A stretch of 64,000 bases of DNA from Serilophus lunatus (GCA_013399895.1 VXBA01002873.1:333810-397809), one strand, 5' to 3'; positions 1-12,480 are shown, counted from the first letter of the stretch. Notes: a model not told the origin generated them from the sequence alone. Translations and numbers: made by a program.

Positions 1-99
1 TTATAATGTTATCCTGACCTTTGAAGATTTGGGCAATATTCAGGACTATGAATTTGCTAACGAGAAATCTTGCCCACTGGATTGGAGCCCAGGCTCAGA
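1..99 (+). CDS. Exon of an unidentified plus-strand gene (cut by the window edge)
   Basis: I do not recognise the gene. From base 2 the plus strand reads open as YNVILTFEDLGNIQDYEF, continuing to CPLDWSPGS, until TAG at 101-103. I place the exon end at base 99, where GA|GTAGGA offers a usable 5' splice site just before that stop and leaves two bases of a codon. The next exon at 7649 starts with the single base that completes it, giving glutamate. The composition (aromatic, acidic, few low-complexity residues) is that of real protein and unlike the surrounding AT-rich DNA. The left end is outside the window, so neither the acceptor nor the upstream protein is visible. The stop-adjacent donor is moderate in strength. 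Confidence comes mainly from the agreement of phases across four exons. Confidence 0.6.
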
Positions 100-2214
100 G
101 TAGGAGTGACTGCTGCTGCTACAGAACACTGGAAGATACACAGTCAACCTCCTCCCTTTTCTATTTATATTACCTGTGGTCCTGTTCAAAAACAGCAAAA
201 TCGCTGGACTTGCACCTTTGTGGCTTTGGCTACAGATAGTAAAGATTAGTAAAGAGATTGAACCTTGGATTTGGCTGAAGGAAGAGGACTACCTTTCCAG
301 GTAGTCTCATGGTTCCTACTGGAGCTCCAAAGAGACAGAACGAGAACTGATTAATAATTAATACTAATTCCTCTTTTCCTCTCTATCTTCAAAATTCAAA
401 GGCTCTTTGCATGGTGAAACCAGCATATTTAGCACTGACTTTTTAGGCCGTGTAGAGCCCGCATGGAGGGCTGATTTGATACCAGCTGTTAAGAGCTCTG
501 TGATTCAAGAGAAGGTCTGCTTTCTATTTCACAGCCTGCACCCTTTATTTTAAGACACTGCAGGATTGCTTGTTTCCTGACATAAACACAGGTATGTGAA
601 ATCAGAAGGTAATATGTTGTGCAGAGCTGGAGAAACCAAAGGAACAAGCTCATGGCTGAGTGCAGTTTTCAAGTGAGCCAAACAAGCTGGCTGTGTAGCC
701 AGTGTGGGTTTCAAGCAAGCTAGGGGTTGGGCAGAAAGACCTCTACCACAGAGATAACCTTAAAAGGATCTAAAGCATGGAGTCCAGCAACAGTAGTGTG
801 ACGCTGCTGCCACTGCAGGTGTGCCTCTTCAGGGTGTTCAACTGGCAGCAGGTGAATATAAATAACGTGCACAGACAGTGTGTGGAGGAGAAGGAGAAAT
901 TAATGAACGGTCTAACTGCTGAGCTCAGTAACACAGAATGAAAACATGTTGAACTTGACATGTCTGTGCTGCTGCTTTTGTAACTGCTGATGGCTAAACA
1001 GAGTGTCTCTGTGAATAAGGAAAAAAAAAAGCTTCTATGTATTTTAGGGATGTTAACAGATAATTTGTTCTCTTAATCAATAAAATCCTGATTGATTAGC
1101 AAGTGTGACTTCGACCCTAATCCTGAACAAGGGCATTTAAAGAGAAAATATTTTCTAACTCTGTAATATATTTTTGAAAAAAAAAACCCCAAACAAATAA
1201 AAAATTCAAAACTCCTTAGGGAGCTATAATCTTCAATGCCCAATATTATCCTACATTTTGCAACACAGGGCTACGCAGAGATACAGAGTGTCTGTTAAGC
1301 TATCTTCAGAACAAGAAGCAGTGGAAATCTGTCAGCATGGTCCTGTGTGAGTGTTATTTGCACAGCTGGAAGTGTAGAGCAGATCAGATTAAAAAATTTT
1401 TAGTCCTCAAGCTTAGCCCTCAGGGCTTTGCTGTGCTATGGCTCAGCCTCGCTGGGAGTTAGCAGAGATTGTTAATACATCTCATTTCTGCTTGGAGCTG
1501 GCATACCCCTGTGTCTACAAGTAGAGTTCCTGCAGTATTTACCACTCTGTTGATGCGCCTGCCCAAAACTGCTTCTGGTCTGGCAAGACTTAAAATATAT
1601 CACTAACTGCACAATGTCTAAGTATTGTCAATGTATTCCACTGACTCTTCTTTTGTCAGGCTTCCTCTCTTTTTAGTGACTGTATAATTGAAATTTAGAA
1701 TTGATCCTGGAGAGCTGATTCAAGGATTCTCCTTCTTCATAGGACTATCCTAATCCCTGAGATGGAAAATGTCACTCCTTTTCTCAGTCCGACTTGTAGT
1801 TATTTCGCATAAAGGAGTTGTCAGTAGGATAGGCAGAGGGTGACCCACCTAGAAGACTAAGCTGCTTCTGACATTTCCCATACCTTTCTTCTATCAAGGA
1901 GATGCATGAGCACAGTTGTGTATTTCTCTGAGTTCACTTTTTGGTGTTAGTTGATTTTTACATTAGCACAGATGATAGGAGCTGGTTTTACTTAAGAGTT
2001 GTGAATCCATTAATCCATGAAGACATGGATTACAAGAGAGCTTGTTACCAACTCTTGCATATCAGTTTCAACACAGGAACCAGTGACAAAATGTGGATAC
2101 AGACGAAGCAAAAGGGAAATGTAGCTTGAGAAATTAAGCATCTTTAACCCATAGGAGAGCTTACGGTGTATATACATCCAAAACCTATTTGTGGTGTTTC
2201 TGGCTTTGCTGCAA

Positions 2215-3620
2215 ATGAGAAAGATTAAGATAGTGAAATATGAGTATGTAATGAAAGCAGTTCAAACTGATCAGATGTGGGAATCAGCATTCTACTTATC
2301 AGAAGATGATGGATAATTTGAGGAGAGATTCTGGAAGCAAGCACAAATGATGAATCTGACACAATAGAGAAAATGATGTTGCAATAATCAGGATATGAAG
2401 TGAGCAGATACCATCCAAGAGTTATCTTTATATAGATTGACATGAAAATCTATATCATGGAGATGTTATGCAATAAATATCTCCAAGGCTTAGTCACAGT
2501 CTTCTATCTATTCTGTGTTGAAGATAATGCCCAAGAGATGCACCAGAACAACTGATAATAGCAAATGGGAGAAAGCAAGGAAGTCTGGGTAGGAAGTCAT
2601 ACGTCAGAAGACTTCACAAAGTTTGTTTTTTTCTCCATAGTAAATTTAATCTATCATTTAACAGTTGGGAAGGGTTATCACAGAGTCCATGATTTTATTT
2701 TGGACAGTAAGTGACAGATTTATGTTTCAACATAGAGGTTGGCAGTGTACTTAAAGCAAAAACATAAAGAAAACTTCTGTGGTGACTGAGAACCTACCTA
2801 AATCTCCATAAAAGCTAGGCAAGGGTAAGAGAACTTCCAAGCAGTACACTTAGGGAGGTGAAAGGAGAATATGTCAAAGCTGATGAGCCGAAAGTCATGG
2901 CAAGATGGCAGGCTGACAGACAGTGCTGAAGGGGATTGAGCCAGAGATTAAGCAAAAAAAGAAACGCGAGAGGAACAATAGTTAGCACAGAATGGGTTAA
3001 AAGCTCCATTTTTATTCCTGAAAAGAGCATAGGAGTATTGAAATATGGTTGCAGGACACATGCAATTTCAGACAGAAAAATGCAGCTGATGTTAGGCTGG
3101 CTCTTTATCATGAAGACTGAAGTGTGAGAAGAAGAAAGATGTTGATGAGAAGAGGCTATCAGTCAAATCAGAGAGGAGTACTAAAGGGAGGAACTGAATG
3201 AAGCCACTGGTAACAGCAAATTTAGATGATGACTGAGAAGGAGAGGCAGGTTTACTGCAGCCTTGTTAGAAAAAAGGACACAGTGGAAAAGAGAGGAATT
3301 GGAAAAGCCTTTTACATACACGGGCCACACAGCATTTGAGGGAAAACAGGGTAGGCAGAATCCCAAGGAGGAACCCTTGTGCCTGTCATCATTGTTGACA
3401 AAAAAGGAAGGAAAGCTGGGAAGGTATTGAATAACACTGTGCAAAAAGATAGAAGAAGAAACTTGGAGGAGTGGAGGAGACGCATAACCTACAAGAATAG
3501 TCACACAGGAGAGATGGACAAGTGATACAAGTTAGGTGCATGGAAAGCTGACTGGCTTTTGATGGATGTCAGTAAGGGATGGGGAACAGGGAGGGAAGAG
3601 GGCATTTGTTCCTCAACAAC
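2215..3620. other. Purine-rich low-complexity stretch, unassigned
   Basis: The plus strand is rich in GA-type words (gagaag, gaggaa, aaggaag) for more than a kilobase. Reading frames here are short and mutually overlapping on both strands. I could not match it to any CR1 or LTR family I know. It may be an old unrecognised repeat or simply purine-biased intron DNA. Confidence 0.25.
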
Positions 3621-4929
3621 AGCCCTCAACAGCCTTTTGAGCCCTTTGCCAATGGGAATCCAAAACTTATATTTGCCTGCATATCTCTGAACTGATGACC
3701 ACAAGATTTACTGTAGCAGTTTAACTTCAGATCTGTATCTAAAAACTACTGGGAACCAAGTGTCTTGAATCCTGTGTTATTAGTTGTGTTGCCAGACACG
3801 AGTTATTAAGTCTGTAAGCACAACATCAGTCATCTCCTCTGAAGTCTGTGAATCTGCTTCAGTGATAATACTGACCTTCTGCTTACTCACCTAATGGATT
3901 GGTGATTAGCTTTTATAATCAATCGATATATTATTACAATTCCTAGAGAGATCTGAGTAACTACTGAAGAGAGCGATCTAATAGAACTGTTATAGATACA
4001 GAGGGTTTTGTGGTTGTGGGAGTTGTTTTAACATAGGATAGATGTGAAGTCTTGGCAATCAATTTGTTAAAATGTTTCAGAGGACCGGTCTATGAATGTT
4101 TAAGATATTAGTTTTCTAGTCTTTTCTAGCTCCAGCTTAATGCTTGAAAATGCTACTTATTCAACTTAACACCTCAAATCTTTTTTTTTTTTTTTAAAAA
4201 AAGATCCACTTAAAATACACAGAGAGAGAAAGAAAGGAGATATTTGCTCCCTTGAAAGTATTTGCCTCTTCAATTAATGTATTAAAAGAATCTATACTTG
4301 TTATTTGCCTGCAGGTATGTCAAATGAAAGGAGATTTTAGACTTCTACAGAAAAAAACTTTACTAAAACTAATAATAAAATTAATAATAAAATAGTAATA
4401 TAAACTATTTCATATGCACCAAATAAGATTCCCTTGGTCTTATTACGTGTTCAGATGTCAGACATTGTTCTATGACATGTATTTGTACAAGTTAGACTGA
4501 ACTGCTGTGAAATGCTGGACAGTCTGTGCTGAGCTGCATTACTCTTGCAGACCTCTTGTAAAGGTGCTTTATCAGAAAATGTTTTGACAGATTTTTTTGC
4601 AGGCATGGTTTTGTTTTGTCTTTTTTCTTCCACGAATAACTGGAGAAATTGATTCAAAATCTCTCCCTCTCACGTACTGGGGGAAATATTTTTTCTCTAA
4701 GTCTTCATCTACACCTGAAAGGGGTTTTAAAAAACAACCTCTGAACTTAGTGGAGTTAGAGTTACTATGTATTAAGGAGGCAATAGACAGGCAGGGTTAA
4801 CAGCAAACTGAGGTCCTAGCTGGTTTGAAGCAGCATTAGCAGACCCTAAAATATCCTATATCCAAGGATGCTAGGCAACATCTGACTGGCAACCACCTTT
4901 CACAACTCCACTGAATTAAAACAACTCTG

Positions 4930-5730
4930 CAAAGCAGGGGAGGTTGAGAGATGCCGAACTGTCCTGAGAGGCAGCCTCAGCCCACAGGTAACTGACACTG
5001 CCTCTTCCTACGAACGGCTCTGGCCCCTCTTGCTTCTCCATCTTCCCACCTTCCCTGCCATCTGTTCCCGCTGCTCCCGCAGCCTCCCTGCTCTCCTCCC
5101 GCCAGGGCCTGTCTGAGCAGACGGGTATGAGAGCCTCTGATGAGGTAGGCCTCGGGCCCCTCCATCACTCCTCACCACGAGGAAAGCACCAGCTGTCTGG
5201 CTTCATTTGCATTTTCTCTCCAAAATAATGAAATTAGCCATGAGTATCCTGAGGTGATGCAAGACGCAAATTTAAGCTGGATGTGTCAGCGTGTGCTGGG
5301 AAGGGAGAGGGAAGGTCACGGAGGATGCTCGCAGCATTGAAATGGAGGGCAAGACATCTCCTGGCGGCTGCAAGGGCCCTGTAACCCAGGGAGAGGCTTG
5401 ATGTGCAGCCAGCGCATCCTGGCCCATGCTGTCATCTCCTCGCCTTGACAGAGATGTCCATCTCGCATCCATACAGACACAGGCAGAAGATATGAGTGTG
5501 TTTTAGCTTCGTGCCAGCCATGCCCAGCTGTCAGCAGCCGGCTCAGGAGCGTGGTGTTTCAGTGTGCAAGTAGCCGAGCGATGGCGATTTCTGGCCAGGC
5601 TGGCCTGGCCACCCATCGCGCCTTTGCCGCTGTTTCTGATTCCTTCAGTGTTCGCTCAATCAGGGCTCGCTGCACATGCTGCTCAGCAATCCTCATCTCT
5701 GCTTTGTGTGTCTGATCGCCTGAAGTAGAG
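4930..5730. promoter_or_regulatory. GC- and CpG-rich island, possible regulatory element
   Basis: This segment is clearly richer in G+C than the roughly 35-40 percent background, and CpG is not depleted (clusters at 5007-5110, 5566-5580, 5617-5631 and 5652-5666). It contains an octamer ATTTGCAT-like word in a block without repeat character (about 5200-5290), a homeodomain-type AATGAAATTAG word, an ATGGCG word at 5581-5586, and GGCC-rich inverted words at 5595-5612. Such a profile suits an unannotated promoter, an enhancer, or a coding exon on the minus strand. No TATA or start-site evidence can be read. Confidence 0.4.
5559..5719 (-). CDS. Candidate minus-strand exon, unidentified
   Basis: On the minus strand a strong acceptor (TTTCTCTCTACTTCAG) ends at 5720. 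Only one frame stays open behind it: it begins with two bases of a split codon, then DQTHKAEMRIAEQH, VQRALIERTLKESE, and runs to TGA at 5561-5559. The acidic/basic alternation suggests a helical segment. No poly(A) signal follows within a few hundred bases, and the only earlier donor (TGG|GTGGCC) is weak, so the 3' boundary is uncertain. It sits inside the GC-rich island and in the intron of the plus-strand gene, antisense to it. It could be an exon of an unrelated gene or long noncoding RNA, or chance in GC-rich DNA, where stops are rarer. I recognise no family. Confidence 0.28.
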
Positions 5731-6507
5731 AGAAAGATATTTGCTGAAGTGTTCTCCAAAGCACTGCTAACACAAGTGAACAGACTGAGGTTCCAGTCTT
5801 GCAAGCTCTCATTGCATTGGGGACAGTCACTGCTTCTGTTTTTACTGTTATTTTTTGCACATGAACAATTTGTTTATTGAGTATGTATTTATATGGCATA
5901 GAGATATTTCTATAGCATACAAGAAAGCTAGCTTTTCATATTATTTGTCTTAATTGTTCTATAAATATAAAGAGTCGTTGGGTTCTTTTAGATACCCATA
6001 GAAGAATTACAACTATGAAATAGCACTACCTAGATGAAGACATAAAGTATTTTGAAAAGACATAATATTGCCACCTAAATGGAGACTTAAAGTTGTTAGA
6101 AAAAAAAAATTTTGAAAAATAATGATAAAAATATTTAAAAGATATTTACCTTTATTTGTGCATATATTTGCTCAGATAAGGTTATGAATTAGCTTATGTA
6201 TGCAAACAACTTCTGAGAAAATATAATGAAATATTCTTGAAAAGCAGAGATTTTGTTTCTAAAAATCAGTATTCTCACAACTGGACTCTAAAACAGACTT
6301 ATATCAAAACTAACAAATGCACTCTGATTTTGCTAGTAAATGCTCACATTAAACTCTTTGTGAAAACAAAAGGTTAGTTACATATCACAAACTAATCTCA
6401 GAGGGACGAGTTTCAGCAATAGATTCAATGCTACTGTTACATTACACAAAACTCAAATTATTTACTTTTTCAATGCAAATTGTTTATTCTGCTGTAGCAA
6501 GTGAGCT

Positions 6508-6552
6508 ATGTATATATAAATATGTGTGTGTATGTGTTTGTGTGTTTGTGTA
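6508..6552. repeat. TG-rich microsatellite
   Basis: The plus strand shows an imperfect run of TA then TG units (tatatataaatatgtgtgtg followed by more TG/TTTG). It is an ordinary simple repeat within the intron. Confidence 0.7.
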
Positions 6553-7648
6553 AGGAACGAAGTCCCAGCTGCCAGAACAGATTTGGTCATTCATGACATC
6601 TTCTGATTAGGTGGTTGGTGATGGATTCAAGTACAACCTGTGAATCTGCACTTCCTCCTGACCATGTAGAAAGGTCAAGTTTCCCCACAGATTTTTTGTC
6701 TTCAGTTTCATATACACATTAATGGTTCAGGTTTTTCAACCAAGAGGCATGTTATAGGACATGGGGCCTTGTGCAGGGGGCCATTAAGACAAGGCAAAGT
6801 GTTCTACATGTGGTCAAATGGATGCTGAGATTTTGCTAGATTCCTGAGGATGAAAGTGGTCTTATTATTCTGTTCATAGTTAAAATCTTACCTGTACCCT
6901 GTAGACAGTGGGGATATGTATTAGAGTGGAGAGAAGATACTCATTTACAGTGGATAAGAGTAAGACTTTCCCTTGTGCTCAGAATTTAAACATAAAAATT
7001 TATCATATGGTTTGAGAGTAATTCCCGTTGCTTTACACTAATTGCAGGGGTTTACAGGTATCTTCAGCTTTAACTAATTCTTCACTCTCATCTTCAAACA
7101 TGTTGTACTTCATTATCTGTTCTGTCCTACCACTTTTCTTCTGCTAGGTTTAAAGAGTAAACAAAAGCAGAATAAGACAAGGTAGTCTTGTCTAGCTTTT
7201 GTTGTCTTCCCTTTACACTGAAGTGAAAACAGATGTCATAAGATTGGAACAGGATATTTTCAAGTTCATGAGAGTTTCCAGTGGTTAGAGTAGGCTGGTT
7301 TTGCTTTTGAAGTACAGCAGAACTCTTGCAAGTTCAGGGTGTGAACAAAGAGAGAAGCTGACTTCTGTAACACTTCCACATCTGCTTAAGAAGGACTTGG
7401 GCATCTTTCCTTAAAGATATAAAGAGGAGATTCACATGTGAAAGTTAAATGCCTACATGTAGGACACAGATCTTCCTCAGGAGTTTCAAAGTCTTGGGTT
7501 GGTAATGTTCCATTTTAATGACAGGTTATATCTGGATATATAGAACTACACATTTGTCTTGAGTGTGTAATTTATTGTATTTCCCAAGCTTTTCTGCACT
7601 AGCTTACAGTTCTGTGTCATAGGGTGAAATCCCTCCTTCTAAATCCAG

Positions 7649-7799
7649 ACATGGATATGTTGGAAAACTAAGAAGTGCAATACATGATGAAATATATGTT
7701 GAAAAATGGTCCCAAACTTGCCTATTTTTGGGAAAGCTTTAAGGTTGATGAGTATGGGGAGCAAGGATGGTACGAAGCGCGCAGTTTCTCTGAGATGGA
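7649..7799 (+). CDS. Exon 2 of the unidentified plus-strand gene, with a one-base frameshift
   Basis: A pyrimidine-rich acceptor ends with AAATCCAG at 7648. The frame dictated by the previous exon gives HGYVGKLRSAIHDEIYVEKW and on to QTCLF, then meets TAA (at 7740-7742). If one base is ignored in or near the T run at 7725-7729, the other frame continues FWESFKVDEYGEQGWYEARS and FSEM up to a donor GA|GTAAGG at 7799/7800. The exon is 151 bases long; 150 would keep the frame. The final two bases plus the first base of the 13704 exon form aspartate. Either this is a disabling insertion, and the locus is a pseudogene in this bird, or the homopolymer was miscounted in sequencing. An intact protein cannot be claimed. 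Confidence 0.55.
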
Positions 7800-8689
7800 G
7801 TAAGGTAAGAAGTATTTTGGCATCCAGTGTTTCTCAGATACACTCAAAAGATGAATTCTTTTATTTATTCAGCAGACAGAATGATTTGAGGGGATGGTGA
7901 GCAGACAGTGGGAAGTCTTTATTATGTCAATCTTTATTTGTCCAAATCCAAGTAAAATTACATTCTGTGATTTCTTACCTTATTGCAATCTGCTTCTCAT
8001 CTCTACTTTCTATCACAAGTTATTTTACCAAACATAGCAATGACTCTGATCTCTTCAGTGCTTGCTCACCACTTATAATGATGCACCTTACTTGACAGCT
8101 CTTCATGTCACTCAAAAGTCCAGGTCAGTCACTTATCAATTGACCCTGTGTTAAAGGTAGACCCTCATTTCAGGACCCGTCAATAGCAGCTTTTGATGCA
8201 TTTAGAGCATAGGCTGTTCCAGCAGAACTATTTGTAAGTTGGCATGCATGGACTTAAGAGATTTGTAAAACTCTGAAAGCAGTTTGGGGTCTGGTTTGTT
8301 GGTATTTAATAAATAGATCTTTTTGTATTTGTCTAGAGGAAAATTTTCATTGCGCTAATATCACTGGGAGATGCGCTGATAGTGAGAAATGCAGTAAGTC
8401 CTACCAATGTACACAGCTAAAGCCCTTGCTAATCTCACATCCCTTTTCTAATACAAATGAACACAAATAAAAGGCTGGTCTCTTGTACTTTGCTAATGTG
8501 GAAGGAGAACCTTTTGATTGTTAGCTGCAGTTACCATGAGCTCCCAACCTGGAATGGTGTCTACGCTTCTCCTGAGGTGTTAATCACAAATCTGCCAATC
8601 CTGTCGCACTTACAAGACAAGGAAAGAAATGTGAACATGTAAAAATTCACAGAGGGGCCCAGGAAAATTTCCCTGACACACTCCTGCTG

Positions 8690-9080
8690 TGACACCACAG
8701 CAATTGAAGAAGGCCTGTCATTTGGTTGTCAACCTTTGACCTCCACCAGACATATTTTGAAATGATGTGAAAAGAATTGCTGTGCTGTACGGCTGGCTCC
8801 TTACAGCTTTGCATGTCTGTCCTTGATGTCAGTCAAAAGTAGTTAACTGGCACCCATGGAGTCTAAAAAAAACCAGCTCCTTTAAAATATCAGTAATGAC
8901 TTCTGTTAGCAAGACTAGCTCTTGTCAAGTAATGACTTTATGACATAAGGTATTGTTTATCTAGGCATCGTTCTCTTACTTGCATTTTAATGAGCCTAAT
9001 TAATAATAAGTTAGAAGTCCTCAGCTATTTCTTCACAGCTGGACCATATGCACTAATTACACTGAGTGTGCAAACTTAGA
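8690..9080. promoter_or_regulatory. Candidate conserved noncoding element
   Basis: The block has no repeat character and is dense in homeodomain-type words (for example a TTTTAATGAG word followed by CCTAATTAATAATAAG near 8984-9009, and CACTAATTACACTGAG near 9051-9066) together with E-box and nuclear-receptor-like words (TGACCTCCACC near 8737). This texture is common in vertebrate enhancers. The call is a reading impression only; nothing here proves conservation. Confidence 0.25.
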
Positions 9081-11439
9081 CTAATCCCTTCGTCAAAAGA
9101 AATATTTTAATTTAAAAAACCTCAATGTACTTTTTTTTTCACCTGATTACTAAAGATATAATCTTTTCATTCTGGCAAATTTGCACAGAATCAAAGTAAA
9201 CCTGCAAGTGGGAGAATTCAATAATTTATAATTTTTTTACTGGTAGACTCCATTCTTAAACTAATTGAGAAAGATCATTCAAGAGCAGAGTGGTGTCAGG
9301 TTCATTTTGGATGTGCGTTAGGTTCCATAAAGGTAAAGGATAATAATATTTAAGTTGAAGGATAATCACCAGTCTCTATCAAAAAATTCTTCCTGAATTG
9401 AAGTATAAAGGAGAAATATACTTTGTTGCAAACAAGCTGGAGATGTTTCTATTCTCAAAATACAATAGAATGCATAACACCAGTCATTCAATTCCTTAAA
9501 AGTGATGAGACACTACTAGTTCCAGTCTAATAATAATGTAGTCAATATTAAATCAAGAATACTTGAAATAAGAAGGGTGATTTTGCAATAAATGTGTACA
9601 TTTGAAAACTAATGAAATGCAATTCATTTTATAATAAAAATGAATTTTCTCCTTCCATGGTAAGTTACTTGACTGATATATTGGTGGCTGACCATTTTTT
9701 CAACCAGAACAGGACCATACAGTAGTTTTACAAATCTTTGACAACAAATACAACTATATAGCTCTCCATTAATTAAAACAGGGCACATTAGGAGCTAGAA
9801 TCAAGACGTATAGCTAACTTCAGACTGAGAAGATCATTATGTTAGAAGGTTAATTACCCTGATATCAAAATAGTAGTGGTATCAAGGATTCAGTTACTAA
9901 GAAGGGAATGTCCAATAAAAATTATGTATTAAAGTCCTATTGGCAGACAGGAAAATGGCCAGTCATCAGACGTCCATATTTTCCAGCTTCATACCAGTCC
10001 AACCTCACATTTGTCTGGATCACTGCTGTCCAGATATGTTGTTTTCAAATAGCAAAATCTTGACTGAATTGAACAGTCCACTTAACAGCTTTTCAGTTTA
10101 GCCAGTCAAGCATGCTAGAATCATATCCATATCCACTGAAAATAGTTGTATTTTCAGGTCTGTATGTGGAAGTAGATTTTCAGGCACTACATACTTGCAG
10201 GTGGTCCTTCAACTCCCACTTCTTTACTGACTTGAACCACTGTTCAAGCAGAACTGCAGCACTGTTGACAGCAGAACTGTTATTCCCTTTTTGGCTTTTT
10301 TGGGTTTCGTTTTGCTTGCTTTTTTTTTTTTTTTAATTCCAAGCTGTTGCTTGAATGGGGTTAGTTTGCTGACTGAAGAATGATACTGGCGGCTCTTCTG
10401 CTTCTTCTGCATTTTGCAGTAAGGCTCCTTGTTGAAACAAACAGTGACAAGTTTTTCTCAACAGCTTCCATAGTTGTGTGTGTAGATATATGTGCATGTG
10501 CCTTAGGAACGTATCTTTAGCATTAGACTCTGCTGATGGAACCGACAATTCTCAAAGAAAATATTTCCCCATTTACCAAAGGAATAGATTTCTTCTGCCA
10601 GTCTCAAAATAGTTTAGATTCTTTCAATCAGTTCCCCAAGAACTGCAACCTCAAAATACAGCTGCGTTCTTTCTTAGCAGATATATGTATGCCTGAGCAC
10701 AAATCTCTATTCTTAAAAAGTGAAACTGATGTGCATGGCTAGCAAAATTATCCACAGGTATCCTATTTATCACTATATATTTTTCAGTGGTATAACTGGA
10801 ATAAGTAAATAAGAATGAGCAAATGTTGCTATCAGAATGGAAAAATTTTTGGTTATAAAGTAAACTTACTATACACACATACTGAATATGTCTTTACCAA
10901 AAGTGTGATTATAAAGGAATCCTACATTGACAGGACCTTTTTTCCCAACAAAACGTGGTATTAGGCAGTAACCTCAGCCTGGTAACTGCACACAAAGAAT
11001 GAGAGGTCTTTCAGCAAAGGAAAAATTGATCTGATGTCATGAAATTTGGTTTGCCAGGGACTCAGTTTCAGCCTGGAAACTCACTGTTGTGGAACTAAAA
11101 GCAGTTATTTGCAGAATTCCTTCCCCCATAGGCTGATCAAGGGCCAAATTTGTTTAATTCCCATATTGTTCTGAGACCTATGAAGGCATTTCAATTTTTT
11201 AATTTTTTTTTTTTTTAATACATATACAGGCACCAAAACTGTTTAAATGTGGATATTTTTTTTTCCCCAGCTGGTTCTCCTCCTCCCACTTACTTTATGG
11301 GGCTTCCAGCACAGTTTCAGGATGGCAAAATGAAAAGATATAACCAGGCAACTGTAGATTGACACCTTTTCCTCATCACCCATGCTGACATGCTCCTGCC
11401 ACTATAGTCTATTCTATTGTATATAGGCTCATTTTAGCT

Positions 11440-11735
11440 AATTCAGAGAATTTCAGCAGTTTCAGGATATTTTTTGGGAAGCTGTTTGGCCATCTAAAAA
11501 ATTCTTCCTGATGTGCTCAGCCTAAATTTTCCATTTCTTATTTTCATTCCAGTAGCCCCTGCTGCACTTTACTGTACTTTTCTGTAATTCTTCCTTCTTT
11601 CTGGCTCATCCACCCTACAGATCATTTCAAACCGTTAGCTTATCCTCCCTTATTTGTTGTTTAGCCAAGCTTTTACTGTGTATCTTCAGGCCTTTCAACC
11701 TTTATCTCAATGAAGTGCTATTAACTTTTCAAGTA
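11440..11735 (-). repeat. Old CR1 LINE fragment (3' region)
   Basis: Read on the plus strand, phrases such as aaaattcttcctgatgt, cagcctaaattttcc, and a cluster equivalent to 'atatcctccctta ... tagccaagct ... caacctttatctcaatgaag' match the complement of the CR1 3' half seen in older avian and reptilian subfamilies. The copy is heavily diverged and lacks a readable 3' octamer. It lies antisense within intron 2 of the plus-strand gene. Confidence 0.6.
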
Positions 11736-12289
11736 TTGACTTTGGAAGTATAATAGTTCTTTCATAATGAGTTACTCCATGCATAGTAGCTGCATGAAAA
11801 TTTAATAATGATGCTTTATCTTCTATTTATAAAAAACAGTCACAGTCAAAGAATATCTTTTACAAAAATAAAGCAAGTGTTTTTATAATTGAGAACAGAG
11901 GGAAACTTTCCAGCAATACAATTAAATGAGTTTGAGGTTTCTATTGTATGCAGTTCTCTTGGAAATCTGAATGCTATTGAATACTTGTCTAATTTGTAGC
12001 ATTTCCCCGGGTCTTGCCAGACAAACAGGGTTAGTACACAATCTTCTTTCAGTTAAACACTTATGGCCTAATCCTTTGAATGTCTCCATGCACAGAAAGT
12101 CTCTGCCTGCTTTTTACAGCACCTTCCTCTATGAACAGACCTCACTGCTGTAAAGGGAAATGTGCTGCTGGCGTAGACATATTTCAGAAAAGACATATTC
12201 CCCCTCCTACTCGGCATTGGCCCATGTTCACCTTTTTTCTTGTGGAGATGCACGTTTTTGGAGTAGCTACAGTATGTGCAAGAGATGTC

Positions 12290-12480
12290 TTTTGTGTCAG
12301 GGTGAGCTCTGGAGCCAGATGCTGTCGGCACCACTGAACTCAATGAAATCTAGTACTGAAGAGAGAGAAGAAAGCAGGAAGAACCCTGAGCTGAAGCTCA
12401 GGTGAAGTACCTTCCTACAGCAACCACCTGCAATATTCAGGGCCTGACTGAAAGCTCCTGGAAATCAGTCTGTTTTCCTT
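12290..12480. repeat. Remnants of ancient amniote palindromic repeats
   Basis: At 12438-12480 the words cagggcctgactgaaagctc and ggaaatcagtctg correspond to the widespread reptile/bird element that begins GGGCCTGATCCAAAGCCC and continues ATTGAAGTCAATGG. About 100 bases earlier, around 12310-12350, ccagatgctgtcggcaccac and tgaactcaatgaaat resemble the complement of a related element. Both are short and diverged. The family assignment rests on memory of these motifs. Confidence 0.4.

Larger units (their letters stand above)
100..7648 (+). other. Inferred intron 1 of the unidentified plus-strand gene
   Basis: This is the stretch between the donor at 99/100 and the acceptor at 7648/7649 (pyrimidine-rich CCTCCTTCT followed by AAATCCAG). 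It is mostly AT-rich with no convincing plus-strand exon. It holds a GC-rich island with a candidate minus-strand exon at 4930-5730, a purine-rich unassigned stretch at about 2215-3620, and a TG-rich microsatellite at 6508-6552. Further exons of the same gene that fit phase 2-2 could be hidden here. Confidence 0.45.

Noticed and set aside
8520..8580. Possible small exon (LPTWNGVYASPE) with a TTAGCTGCAG acceptor
   Set aside because: Its phases (2 in, 0 out) do not fit between exon 2 and exon 3 of the plus-strand gene, and it is only about 45 bases long.
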